NCBI RefSeq assembly: GCF_001865245.1
Contig: NZ_MKXB01000165.1
Span: forward strand, 1 to 32,426
Source of the DNA: Streptomyces sp. CC53
Lineage (GTDB): Bacteria; Actinomycetota; Actinomycetes; Streptomycetales; Streptomycetaceae
Length of the DNA stretch: 32,426 nucleotides
Direction of reading: 5' to 3'
In this document: piece after piece, positions 16,762 to 25,081 of the stretch
How positions within the stretch are numbered: the first letter of the stretch is position 1
Layout of the letters: every line of letters starts with the position of its first letter
Notes under the pieces: generated by a model
Told to the model about the DNA's origin: nothing
Seen by the model: only the letters and a program-made list of their open reading frames with translations
Databases searched by the model: none
Translations under genes and position numbers: made by a program

Positions 16762-17106
16762 GTGACGCCCGATATCGGTTCCGGCCCCGGCCGGGAGGCG
16801 CCTTCGCTGACGATCACCGTGGATGACGGCCGGCAGGCGTGCCTCGCGTTCTCCGGCGGCCTGGACGCCCGTATGAACCTCGCCTTGGAGGAGCGGCTCG
16901 GCGACCCGGCCCTACGGGAGGTCCGCGCCTGGCTGCTGGACCTCCATGATCTCCAGAGCATGGACCTCGCCTGTGCCTATGCCCTCAGGCGCGCGGCCAC
17001 CGAGCTCTCGCCGCCCGCCGGGATTCGTGTGCGCGGCGCGAGCCCCGGCGTCCGCCGGACACTTCACGACGCCGGAGCCGACGCCGTCATGACCTTCGGG
17101 GGCTGA
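16762..17106 (+). CDS. STAS-domain protein lacking the usual phospho-serine
   Basis: 114 residues. The GTG at 16762 is preceded by GGAGGAGG at ideal spacing. The whole protein is one STAS domain (SLTITVDDGRQACLAFSGGLD, then LLDLHDLQSMDLACAYALRRAATEL). In anti-sigma-factor antagonists the loop before the helix reads D-S-S-G; here it is M-D-L-A-C, so the switch serine is absent. It may bind a partner constitutively or be a structural STAS. It lies between pstS2 (divergent) and arsR3 (convergent, 13 bp apart). Its role in the island is unknown. Confidence 0.72.
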   Translation: MTPDIGSGPGREAPSLTITVDDGRQACLAFSGGLDARMNLALEERLGDPALREVRAWLLDLHDLQSMDLACAYALRRAATELSPPAGIRVRGASPGVRRTLHDAGADAVMTFGG

Positions 17107-17119
17107 TCGCCGCCGGTCG

Positions 17120-17482
17120 TCAGATCGCCGCGGCCTGGGTGAGCAGGCGGCCCATGGCGGCGAGGACTGCGGGCTCGACGCGGTAGTAGACCCAGGTGCC
17201 GCGCCGCTCGGAGGAGAGCAGCCCGGCCTCCTTCAGCTTCTTCAGGTGGTGGGAGACGGTCGGCTGGGAGACGCCGACGTCGGAGATGTCGCACACGCAC
17301 GCCTCGCCGCCCTCGTGGGAGGCGACGGCCGAGAACAGTCGCAGCCGGACCGGATCGCCCAGCGCCTTGAACATGACGGCGGTGCGCTCGGCCTCCTCGG
17401 CCGTCAGCGGGCGCTCGGCCAGCGGCGGGCAGCAGGGTTCGACCTCGGCCTTGAGCAGGGACAGCGCCTTATTGTTCGACAT
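17120..17482 (-). CDS. arsR: ArsR-family repressor (ArsR3)
   Basis: 120 residues from the ATG at 17482. The metalloid site is EACVCDISD (C62, C64), and an EPCC pair (C17, C18) lies near the N-terminus. The recognition helix is SQPTVSHHLKKLKEAGLL and the wing SSERRGTWVYYRVE. The start codon lies inside a 16-bp perfect operator dyad (17472-17509), so autorepression is strongly suggested and the transcript may be leaderless. A near copy of the dyad controls the divergent flavoprotein promoters at 18593-18628. Confidence 0.93.
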   Translation of the reverse strand: MSNNKALSLLKAEVEPCCPPLAERPLTAEEAERTAVMFKALGDPVRLRLFSAVASHEGGEACVCDISDVGVSQPTVSHHLKKLKEAGLLSSERRGTWVYYRVEPAVLAAMGRLLTQAAAI

Positions 17483-17509
17483 GTGTCTATGTTGACACAT
17501 GTCGAACAA
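17472..17509. promoter_or_regulatory. ArsR3 operator: 16-bp perfect inverted repeat
   Basis: TTGTTCGACATGTGTC and its exact reverse complement flank the spacer TATGTT. The dyad covers the arsR3 start codon, and its core TGTCTATGTTGAC recurs at 18604-18616. Confidence 0.8.
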
Positions 17510-17522
17510 GGGCTCCAGGAGC

Positions 17523-18581
17523 TCACGTCCGCTCCAGATGCCGGGCCAGGCGCCGCGCGACACGCCGGGCATCTCGCCCCACTCCGCGGAGGGAGGCCGA
17601 CGACAGGCTCCGCTGCCACTCAAGACCCACGTAGGCGAGACCGGGACGGACGGTGGACGCGCCGTCCCGGTGCAGGGGCCTTCCTCCGTCGCCCAGTGCT
17701 CCGAGCGGTGCGAGGTACGCCAGGTCGGGCCGGTATCCGGTGGCGAGGACGATCGCGTCCACGTGCTCGGCCGTCCCGTCCGGCCAGATCGCCTTCGGGC
17801 CGTCGAGGCGCGTGAACATGGGGCGCCGGTCGGGCCGTCCGGCCGCGAGGGCGGCCCGGTAGCGACCGTCGTCGATGACGGCCATGGTCGCCGGCGCGCG
17901 CTGGAACCGGCCGAGCGGCGCGATGTCCCACCCGGTGACCTTCAGCCAGAAGTGCAGGTCCCGCCCGCCCAGCGGTCGCTGCGGGAACCAGCGGACCGGG
18001 TGACGGCTGGCGAGGCTGACGCTCGCCGGCCCGGACAGCTCGGTGGCGACCTGCACGGCGGAGTTCCCCGCCCCGACGACCACGACGCGCCGACCGGCGA
18101 ACGCCTCGGGGGAGCGGTACTCCGACACGTGCAGAACGGTGCCGGAGAAGGAGTCCAGTCCCGGCAACGTGGGCCGGTGCGGCCGGCCGAACCCGCCCGT
18201 CGCGGCGACCACGGCGCGCGCCCCGAGTTCCGCGCCGTCGGCGAACGTGAGCCGGAACCCGTCACCGTCGGCCCGCACCTGCTCGACCCTCCGGCCCGTG
18301 CGTACCTCGGCGTCCAGGCGCTCGGCGTACCGCAGCAGGTAGTCGACCACCTCGTCCCGGCGGGGGTAGCGGTCAGGGTTCCCCCCGAACGGCAGGCCCG
18401 GCAGCGAGCTGTACCGGGCCGGCGAGAACAGCGTGAGGCTGTCGTAGTAGTGCGGCCACGCGCCGGCGGCCTGCGCGGACGCCTCCAGGACGACGGGCGT
18501 GAGCCCTCGCTCTCGCAGCGCGTGGGCCGCGGCGAGCCCGGACTGGCCGCCACCGATCACGGCGACATCGACCCGCTCCAT
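17523..18581 (-). CDS. Flavin-dependent monooxygenase-like protein, ArsO paralogue
   Basis: 352 residues. The ATG at 18581 has GGGGG five bases upstream; a GTG at 18587 is the alternative. FAD motif VAVIGGGQSGLAAAHAL, NAD(P)H motif VVVVGAGNSAVQVA, then a VLATGYRPDLAYL motif. It is clearly related to the protein at 14213-15274 (shared DSLTLFSPARYSSLPG-type segment). It lies upstream of arsR3 in the same direction and diverges from a third flavoprotein across a copy of the ArsR3 operator, so arsenic-inducible expression is likely. The substrate is unknown. Confidence 0.85.
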   Translation of the reverse strand: MERVDVAVIGGGQSGLAAAHALRERGLTPVVLEASAQAAGAWPHYYDSLTLFSPARYSSLPGLPFGGNPDRYPRRDEVVDYLLRYAERLDAEVRTGRRVEQVRADGDGFRLTFADGAELGARAVVAATGGFGRPHRPTLPGLDSFSGTVLHVSEYRSPEAFAGRRVVVVGAGNSAVQVATELSGPASVSLASRHPVRWFPQRPLGGRDLHFWLKVTGWDIAPLGRFQRAPATMAVIDDGRYRAALAAGRPDRRPMFTRLDGPKAIWPDGTAEHVDAIVLATGYRPDLAYLAPLGALGDGGRPLHRDGASTVRPGLAYVGLEWQRSLSSASLRGVGRDARRVARRLARHLERT

Positions 18582-18592
18582 GAGCACCCCCA

Positions 18593-18628
18593 GATTCGAT
18601 GAATGTCTATGTTGACGTGCATCGAATC
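18593..18628. promoter_or_regulatory. Second ArsR3 operator in the divergent flavoprotein promoter
   Basis: GATTCGATGAATGTC and GACGTGCATCGAATC are inverted copies (13 of 15 match) around the same spacer TATGTT as the arsR3 operator. The two operators share the core TGTCTATGTTGAC. The location between divergent genes at 18581 and 18688 suits control of both. Confidence 0.78.
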
Positions 18629-18687
18629 AGATGTCATGCTGACTGCGCAAGCCATCGACAGACGTCGAAGCAAAGAGGGGAACCGCC

Positions 18688-20061
18688 GTGAACGCCACCG
18701 CCACCGACCAGCTGCCCGTTCTCGTGATCGGGGCCGGGCCCGCCGGTCTGGCCGCCGCCGCACACCTCGTCGAGCGCGGTCTCGAACCGCTGGTCCTGGA
18801 GGCCGGGCCGGCCGCGGGCGCCGCGGTGCGCGAGTGGTCGCACGTGCGGCTGTTCTCGACCTGGGGCGAGGTCACCGACCAGGCCGCCGAGAAGCTCCTC
18901 GCGCCGACCGGCTGGGTGAAGCCCGACGCGAAGACGTATCCGACCGGCGGCGACTGGGCGGACTTCTACCTCCAGCCGCTCGCCGACGTCCTCGGCGACA
19001 AGGTCCGCCTCGGCGCCAGGGTCACCGGCGTCTCCCGCGCCGGCCGCGACCGGATCGTCGACGCCGACCGCGAGGCCCAGCCGTTCGTCGTCCATGTCAC
19101 CCACGCCGACGGCCGTGAGGAGCGGATCCTCGCCCGCGCGGTCCTCGACGCCTCCGGCACCTGGTCCACCCCGAGCCCGGCCGGAGCGTCCGGTCTGCCG
19201 GCCCTCGGCGAGAAGGCAGCGGCCGATCGCGTCTCGTACCGCGTGCCCGACCTCAAGGACCCGGCCGTCCGGGCCCGTTACGCGGGCAAGCGCACCGCCG
19301 TCATCGGCTCCGGTGCCTCCGCCTTCACCGCGCTCGCGGCCCTCGCGGACCTGGCCAAGGCCGAGGATGGCGTGGGTACGAAGGCGATGTGGATCCTGCG
19401 CCGCGGCATCTCCGGGTCGACGTTCGGCGGCGGTACGGCGGACCAGCTCCCGGCACGTGGGGCGCTGGGCCTGGCAGCGAAGACGGCGGTGGACGAGGGA
19501 CACGCCGACGCGGTCACCGGCTTCCGCACGGAGGCGATCGAGCGTGAACGTGAGCAGCTGGTGCTGGTCGCGGAGGATGGCCGCCGCCTGGACCCGGTCG
19601 ACGAGGTCATCGTCCTGACCGGCTTCCGCCCCGACCTGTCCTTCCTCTCCGAACTCCGCCTCGGCCTCGACGAGCGCCTCCAGGCCCCCGTCGAACTCGC
19701 CCCGCTCATCGACCCCAACCAGCACTCCTGCGGCACCGTCTACCCGCACGGCGTGAACGAGCTCTCCCACCCGGAGCAGGGCGTCCACCTGGTCGGCATG
19801 AAGTCCTACGGCCGCGCCCCGACCTTCCTCGCCCTCACCGGCTACGAGCAGGTTCGCTCCGTCGTCGCGGCCCTCGCCGGCGACCACGAGTCCGCCGAAC
19901 GCGTCGAACTCGTCCTCCCCGAGACCGGAGTCTGCGGCGGCGCCGGCCTCTTCGACCAGCCCGACACCGACCAGCAGACCGACGGCGGAGGTTGCTGCGC
20001 CCCCGCCCCGGCCCTGATCCAGCTCGGCACCGCCACCCAGGCACCGTCCTGCGGATCGTGA
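18688..20061 (+). CDS. FAD/NAD(P)-dependent oxidoreductase with cysteine-rich C-terminal tail
   Basis: 457 residues. The GTG at 18688 has GAGGGGAA upstream. Two nucleotide-binding folds are visible: LVIGAGPAGLAAAAHLVERG near the N-terminus and TAVIGSGASAFTALAAL in the middle, with LTGFRPDLSFL and a GMKSYGRAPTFLALTGYEQ segment later. The last 45 residues are unusual: C416 (TGVCGG), C436-C437 (GGGCCAP) and C455 (PSCGS) in a flexible Gly/Pro-rich tail, suited to binding trivalent arsenic or to redox exchange. It is under the ArsR3 operator and translationally coupled to the MFS gene. It probably acts in arsenic detoxification; the reaction is not known. Confidence 0.82.
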   Translation: MNATATDQLPVLVIGAGPAGLAAAAHLVERGLEPLVLEAGPAAGAAVREWSHVRLFSTWGEVTDQAAEKLLAPTGWVKPDAKTYPTGGDWADFYLQPLADVLGDKVRLGARVTGVSRAGRDRIVDADREAQPFVVHVTHADGREERILARAVLDASGTWSTPSPAGASGLPALGEKAAADRVSYRVPDLKDPAVRARYAGKRTAVIGSGASAFTALAALADLAKAEDGVGTKAMWILRRGISGSTFGGGTADQLPARGALGLAAKTAVDEGHADAVTGFRTEAIEREREQLVLVAEDGRRLDPVDEVIVLTGFRPDLSFLSELRLGLDERLQAPVELAPLIDPNQHSCGTVYPHGVNELSHPEQGVHLVGMKSYGRAPTFLALTGYEQVRSVVAALAGDHESAERVELVLPETGVCGGAGLFDQPDTDQQTDGGGCCAPAPALIQLGTATQAPSCGS

Positions 20062-21302
20062 CCGACCTCACCACCGGGACGGACAGGGCCGCGACCGGGA
20101 CGGGGGTCCGGTCGCGGCCCCGCGCCGTGCTGCCGGCGCTCTGCCTGACCCAGATCACCGGCTGGGGGATCGTCTACTACGCCTTCCCCGTCCTGCTCTC
20201 CCGCATCACGGCAGGTACTGGCTGGTCGTCAGGCGCCACGACGGGTGCGTTCTCCCTGGCCCTTCTCGTCTCCGCAGCGGCAGGCGTACCGATCGGCCGC
20301 ATCCTGGACCGGCGCGGCCCGCACCTGGTCATGACAGCAGGCTCCGCCCTCGCCGCCATCGGCGTCCTGGCCGTGGCAACCGCCCCCAGCCTCCCCACCT
20401 TCTACGCCGCCTGGGCCCTGACCGGCATCGCGATGGCCGCCACCTTCTACCACCCCGCCTTCGCCGCCCTCACCCGCTGGTGGGGACCGGACCGCGTCCG
20501 CGCCCTCACGATCGTCGCCCTCGCCGGCGGCCTCGCCTCCACCGTCTTCGCCCCGCTCACCGCCACCCTGGCCGAACACCTCGACTGGCGTACGACGTAC
20601 CTCGTGCTCGCCTGCGTTCTCGCCGCGATCACCCTCCCCGCCCACGCCCTCGCCCTCCGAGCCCCCTGGCCACCCGCCCCACAGCCGGGGAACTCCGAAC
20701 AGTCGGACACCGCAGGCGACCGCACCGCACGCAGCAGGCCCTTCGTCCTGCTCGCCACCGCCTTCACCCTCTCCGGCTTCGCCATGTACGCGGTCGTCAT
20801 CGGCCTCGTACCACTCCTCGAAGAGCGTGGCGCGAGCCCGACCACCGCCGCGTGGGCCCTCGGCCTCGGCGGCGCCGGCCAGACCCTCGGCCGAACCCTC
20901 TACGCCACCCTCGCCACCCGCACCACGGTCACCACCCGCACCGCCGCACTGATCGCCCTCGGCGCCACCACCACCGCAGCCCTCGCCCTCGTCCCCGGCC
21001 CGATCCCGCTCCTCGTCCTGCTCTCCGTCCTCGCCGGAGTCGTACGAGGCAACCTCACCCTCCTCCAGGCCACCGCCGTGACCGACCGCTGGGGGACGGC
21101 CCACTACGGCCGTCTCTCCGCCCTCCTCACAGCCCCCGCCACCATCGCCGCCGCCCTCGCCCCCTGGGCCGGAGCCGCTCTCGCCGGCGTGCTCGGCGGT
21201 TACGGCGGCCTCTTCCTCGCCCTGAGCGGAAGTTCCCTCTCGGCAGCCCTCCTGGTGACGAGAGCCACCCCGCGAGAGAAGGCGAGGTCTACCGGGGTCT
21301 GA
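20058..21302 (+). CDS. Major facilitator superfamily transporter
   Basis: 414 residues, GTG start overlapping the upstream stop (GTGA). About twelve membrane segments in two halves with a Pro/Gln/Asp-rich central loop (about residues 205-230). The loop after segment 2 reads GRILDRRGPHLV, the MFS motif A region. Its coupling to the Cys-tailed flavoprotein under an ArsR3 operator suggests it exports an arsenic species made by that enzyme. If acr3 is truly broken, it is the only other exporter visible. Resemblance to ArsJ is not clear and is not claimed. Confidence 0.85.
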   Translation: MTDLTTGTDRAATGTGVRSRPRAVLPALCLTQITGWGIVYYAFPVLLSRITAGTGWSSGATTGAFSLALLVSAAAGVPIGRILDRRGPHLVMTAGSALAAIGVLAVATAPSLPTFYAAWALTGIAMAATFYHPAFAALTRWWGPDRVRALTIVALAGGLASTVFAPLTATLAEHLDWRTTYLVLACVLAAITLPAHALALRAPWPPAPQPGNSEQSDTAGDRTARSRPFVLLATAFTLSGFAMYAVVIGLVPLLEERGASPTTAAWALGLGGAGQTLGRTLYATLATRTTVTTRTAALIALGATTTAALALVPGPIPLLVLLSVLAGVVRGNLTLLQATAVTDRWGTAHYGRLSALLTAPATIAAALAPWAGAALAGVLGGYGGLFLALSGSSLSAALLVTRATPREKARSTGV

Positions 21303-21491
21303 TGTCCACGAGCGTCCGCCACAGAGCTGTGGTGTCGCCGACCGCCTTCCTGCGGTCGGCGTCCGAGACCACGAGTCCTTGGCTGACGGAGTTGCGCCAT
21401 GCGGGCGCTTGGCGCAGGTGCTCGACCTGACTGCCGACGGCCCGGTCGGCGATGTCGCCGGCCGGTACGAGCCCGAGAGCTGTTCACCTTC
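21289..21491 (-). pseudogene. 3' fragment of an unidentified gene
   Basis: On the minus strand a frame with natural composition runs from a stop codon near 21492 to TAG at 21289 (GDIADRAVGSQVEHLRQAPAW..., ending in LWRTLVDIRPR). No start codon fits and the upstream sequence is out of frame, so only the last roughly 65 codons survive. It overlaps the 3' end of the MFS gene. The parent family is not recognised. Confidence 0.35.
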
Positions 21492-21884
21492 TCCCACGCG
21501 GGATCGTGAGGCGGCTCACGCTTCCAGCTCGCGAAACCGTGGCCCGGCGTCCGGGCGGCACGGCCAGGGTACGAGGCTGTCGAGGTCGAGGTCGACGGAG
21601 CTCGACCGGCTGCCGGTGCCGGTATGGCCGCCGGAACTGCGGATGCTGCCCCGCGAGGGCGCGGGTGAGGTCCAGACCCCCGCTCACCGGCCCAACGGCG
21701 GACGGACTACGCCTGGGCGACCAGGTCTGGTCCGGCACGCCAAGGTGAGCGAACTATGTGAGCGAATCGAGGAGTTGCACTGGCCGACGGTGGTCGAGTG
21801 GCCGAGGACGTCGTGCCCATGCACCGGGGTGAGCGCCGCGCCTGCCCTAAGCAGAAGCATAGAAAAAGCTGGAATGTGCCGGGT
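21492..21884. other. Junction between cargo and transposition module, no gene seen
   Basis: Only short patchy frames occur, for example TADGLRLGDQVWSG on the plus strand near 21700 with no family match from memory. It looks like debris between the MFS gene and tniQ, where cargo was probably gained. Confidence 0.4.
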
Positions 21885-23810
21885 TCAGCCCCCAAGGCCA
21901 TCCGTCGGGGTGCCTTGCCCGAAGGTACCGAAAGGCGCGGAGTCGCATTGTGCGGCGAGGCGGGCGGCGTACAGGTCGAGCCGGCGGCGGAGTTCGAGGC
22001 GTCCGGCTTTCTGGTGGGCCGGGGTGAGGAACTGGGCGACCTGGTCGACCAGCAGCTTCCTGTCCTGGCCTGCGAGAGCCGCGGGGGCGAGGAGCGGGCA
22101 GTGACGGTGCTCGGACTGGGTGACCTCGGTCCAGACGAGAACGGTGGCGAGGTGGGGCTCGTGCCGGGCCAGGCGGTCGAGCTTGGGGATGCCGTGACAC
22201 AGTTCGGGCCAGTGAGGTGCCGGCATCCGCCAGGTGGCCATGGCCCGACGCCGTCGCGCGTAGTTGGCCCGGTGGGGGTTGCTGCTGAGCTCGGCGGCGA
22301 TCCGTTCGACGCCGGCTTCGAACTCCTCCCACAGATCGCCGGACATCGCCCGGCCGAGTACGTTGAGCGTCCCTGCGGCGCTACCGCGCGGCGTTCCCAG
22401 TGTCTGGGCGCATTCGGCCCAGGTGCCGCCGGCGGTCATCTCCATCAGTTTCAGGGACGCCGCTCGCCGCAGATGGCGCACGGTCCAGCTGTTGGTCTGC
22501 GGCATGTGGTCGGTGAGGTGGGCGAGGTGGTCGTCGAACCAGGCTTGCGGCAGCAGTTGCGGGACTTCCTCGGGGCTGAAGCGGTAGTCCCGTGAGGGGA
22601 CTCGTAGGTGGCCGGGGCCGCGGCTGCTGCCGCCGGCGTGGAAGATCTGGCGTCTGCGGACCAGGGAGCGGGCCATGGGCGCGGAGACCTCCGCGTTTCG
22701 CAGCATCTGGTAGGCGCGTTTCGGGGCCCGCTGGTAGGCCGCCTGTATGAGTGGCTGGACGCGTTCTCGCAGTGACGACGGCTCGCGGGTGCCGAGGAGG
22801 GTGTCGGCGGCAAGGAGAAGGGCTCCGCAGGTTGCCGGGTCGGCCGGGGCAGGCCACAGCTCGGCTATGCGCAGGTATGCATTGCCGGTCGCCGAGGGGC
22901 TGTCCAGGGTCGCGTTGATCGGTGCTGCGTGGGCGTCGATGAGGGCGGCTATCGCGGGTGTGGGCGCGAGATCGGCGCCGGCGGGCCAGCTGAGTTTGAT
23001 CAGCTGGGCTGCGAGGATGAGATCGGGGAAGGGATCGCCCGGCTCCGCGGCGGCGGGTTCGGCCAGGTCCGGTGCGAGCCGCCGGTCCAGGCGTTCCTGC
23101 AAGGCGATCATGCGGGCTCGTTCCTCCGCGGGCAGGTGGCTTCCGCTGATCCGCGGAGCCGTATCCAGCCGGGCCCCGCAGGCTTCCTGGCGGGCGGCGC
23201 GTCGTTGGGCAGAGGCTTCCTGAGGTATCCGGTTGCGACACTGCAGAGGGTGGAGGTCGTCGCGCTGTGGCTGGCGGATCAGGCTGCCTCGCCTCTGGTT
23301 GGCTCCGCCGAGCATGTTTCCGCACTCGGGGCAGACCACCTCCAGAAGGCGGTGATGGAGGGGGCAGGCGAAGGTGACCGGCAGGTGCCAGCTCAGCTTC
23401 CAGGGCCCGCCGTGGGCCGACTGGACGGGGCTGCGGTCACCGCGCAGGCATTCGGGGCAGTACCGGCTGCTGCTGTTGAGGGCCCAGTAGTCCTGCCGAA
23501 CGACCATGTTGATCTTGAGGTGGGTCTGGGCCTTCGCCAGCGCGGGGTAGGTGGCCGCATAGCGGCGGAGGGTGAGGTCATGGGCTTCGTCCCGGGACAG
23601 CCGCGTCGCGGCGGCGAAGGCGGCGGCGATGTCGTCGGGCAGGCCGATCAGGTGATAGGCCGGTGGCCTGCGCTCGTACGCGGCCAGCCCGCACAGGCTG
23701 GCGATCCTGCCGGGAGATCGGCCCAGGCGGTGAGCGAGCCGCAGGAAGAAGCCGGGCAGCGACTCCTGCGGCAGCGGCGCGAGACTGCGCGGGAGGGGCG
23801 GCGGTGTCAT
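21885..23810 (-). CDS. tniQ: TniQ/TnsD-family target-selection protein
   Basis: 641 residues from the ATG at 23810, one base overlapping the tnsC stop; a GTG at 23813 is equally possible. TniQ proteins bind target DNA and recruit TnsC. The N-terminus has the family pattern LPRSLAPLPQESLPGFFLRLAHRLG. A zinc-finger region follows with CPEC (C118, C121), CPLHH (C149, H152) and CPEC (C160, C163). The C-terminal 450 residues are long and helical, nearer to site-specific TnsD in size than to short TniQ. This fits insertion at a fixed attachment site and is probably the determinant of the GCACC insertion point. Confidence 0.88.
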   Translation of the reverse strand: MTPPPLPRSLAPLPQESLPGFFLRLAHRLGRSPGRIASLCGLAAYERRPPAYHLIGLPDDIAAAFAAATRLSRDEAHDLTLRRYAATYPALAKAQTHLKINMVVRQDYWALNSSSRYCPECLRGDRSPVQSAHGGPWKLSWHLPVTFACPLHHRLLEVVCPECGNMLGGANQRRGSLIRQPQRDDLHPLQCRNRIPQEASAQRRAARQEACGARLDTAPRISGSHLPAEERARMIALQERLDRRLAPDLAEPAAAEPGDPFPDLILAAQLIKLSWPAGADLAPTPAIAALIDAHAAPINATLDSPSATGNAYLRIAELWPAPADPATCGALLLAADTLLGTREPSSLRERVQPLIQAAYQRAPKRAYQMLRNAEVSAPMARSLVRRRQIFHAGGSSRGPGHLRVPSRDYRFSPEEVPQLLPQAWFDDHLAHLTDHMPQTNSWTVRHLRRAASLKLMEMTAGGTWAECAQTLGTPRGSAAGTLNVLGRAMSGDLWEEFEAGVERIAAELSSNPHRANYARRRRAMATWRMPAPHWPELCHGIPKLDRLARHEPHLATVLVWTEVTQSEHRHCPLLAPAALAGQDRKLLVDQVAQFLTPAHQKAGRLELRRRLDLYAARLAAQCDSAPFGTFGQGTPTDGLGG

Positions 23811-25081
23811 CACGCCCCTCCCGCGATTCCGGCCGCCGGGCCGGAATCGTCGAAGACGCTGTTGCGGCCCGGCCGCTTCCTCTTCTTCGGGGCGGGCACC
23901 TGCGGGATCCGGGGCTGTTCGCCCGACTCGGCGTCGAGGTCGGGCAGGTCGGTGGGGCTGACCGTGCACCGCTGGAGCAGGTCGATCGTCAGCTTCTCCG
24001 TCCCGGTGTCGATGGCGTGGCGGCAGCCGGTCTGGACGAGCTTCTCCAGCAGGCCGACCACACCGTTCGTGCGGCGGAACAGGTACTCCGGCATGTCGCC
24101 CGCGGTGAGCATGCCGTCGGTGTCGTTCAACAGCCGAAGGCAGCCCTCCAGCCCTGTGAGGTGGGTGGTCCAAGCGGCGATCTGCTGCGGCGTGTCGTAG
24201 GCGAAGGGGTCGAGGTCGATCAGCTCGAAGCGCCGCTCGTGTTGGGTGGCGGCATGGGCGTTGGGGCTGCGGCCCCGGTCCCTGATCGGCGGGAAGACCC
24301 ACTGCCTGGTGACCGGGTCGCGCCGGCCGTCCCTCAGCAGTCCGGAGGTGGGGATGCCGACCCCGACCAGGATCAAGGTCACCGGCATGCTCATCATCTC
24401 GCGGATCAGGTCCAGCACGTCCTGGTCCGCCTCGCGGTGGAGCTTGAGCCGCGTGATGTCGTCGATGACCAGCGCCTTGGTGCCATGGTCGATGATCGCG
24501 GCGTTCACCGTGCGGACCAGATCCTCCAGACGCATCCCCTTGTAGTCCTCGCCGTAGAAGTCCAGGATGCGCTGGCAGGTGGAGATCGGGGTTGCCTTGA
24601 CCGGGCAGCGCACGTACGCCACCGGGGCGTGCAGGTCGCGTGTGCCGGGCATCGCGTCCGGGTTGATCTGCTGGTGCAGCGCCAGCCACTCGTCCTCGAA
24701 GGCGGCCACCGCCTCGCAGACCGTCTCAGTCTTTCCCTGGGCGCCGCCGCCGTTGACCATCACTCCAGTGCGTGTGCCCGCCTTGTGGCTGAAGGCTCCG
24801 TCCTCGATCCGGGTGCGCACCAGCCACGCCACGTCCTCGCTCATCGGGGTGGCCTGGACCGGCAGACTGCTGTGGGTCGCCAGGCGGTGCAGGTCGTAGA
24901 TCCGGCGCTGACGCGGGCTCAGCCGCGCGTACTGGGCGGCCGACATCACCGGCGCCGGGATGAAGCCTGCGCGGGTCGTTCTCCATCGCTGCCAGCTGTC
25001 GTAGCGGGTGCGGTCCAGCGGCGGTCCGGGCAGAAACGAGGCCGCCCCCGCCCACGGTGGTGTGCTTCGGGTCGTGTTCAC
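23810..25081 (-). CDS. tnsC: TnsC/TniB-type AAA+ ATPase
   Basis: 423 residues, GTG start overlapping the tnsB stop (GTGA). Walker A is NGGGAQGKTET (about 110-120) and Walker B ALVIDDI (about 203-209). In Tn7 systems TnsC links the target-bound TniQ to the TnsAB transposase and controls immunity. The N-terminal 60 residues probably contact the transposase, and the C-terminal KKRKRPGR tail is basic. Genes on both sides overlap it, so the four proteins are made together. Confidence 0.92.
   Translation of the reverse strand: MNTTRSTPPWAGAASFLPGPPLDRTRYDSWQRWRTTRAGFIPAPVMSAAQYARLSPRQRRIYDLHRLATHSSLPVQATPMSEDVAWLVRTRIEDGAFSHKAGTRTGVMVNGGGAQGKTETVCEAVAAFEDEWLALHQQINPDAMPGTRDLHAPVAYVRCPVKATPISTCQRILDFYGEDYKGMRLEDLVRTVNAAIIDHGTKALVIDDITRLKLHREADQDVLDLIREMMSMPVTLILVGVGIPTSGLLRDGRRDPVTRQWVFPPIRDRGRSPNAHAATQHERRFELIDLDPFAYDTPQQIAAWTTHLTGLEGCLRLLNDTDGMLTAGDMPEYLFRRTNGVVGLLEKLVQTGCRHAIDTGTEKLTIDLLQRCTVSPTDLPDLDAESGEQPRIPQVPAPKKRKRPGRNSVFDDSGPAAGIAGGA

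Noticed and set aside
4659..21302. An arsenic-containing natural product cluster
   Set aside because: The pst plus ars mix recalls the flanks of arsono-compound clusters in Streptomyces, but no mutase, decarboxylase, CTP-synthase-like or polyketide synthase gene is present.
20058..21302. Calling the MFS protein ArsJ
   Set aside because: ArsJ normally pairs with a glyceraldehyde-3-phosphate dehydrogenase gene, which is absent; sequence identity could not be tested.
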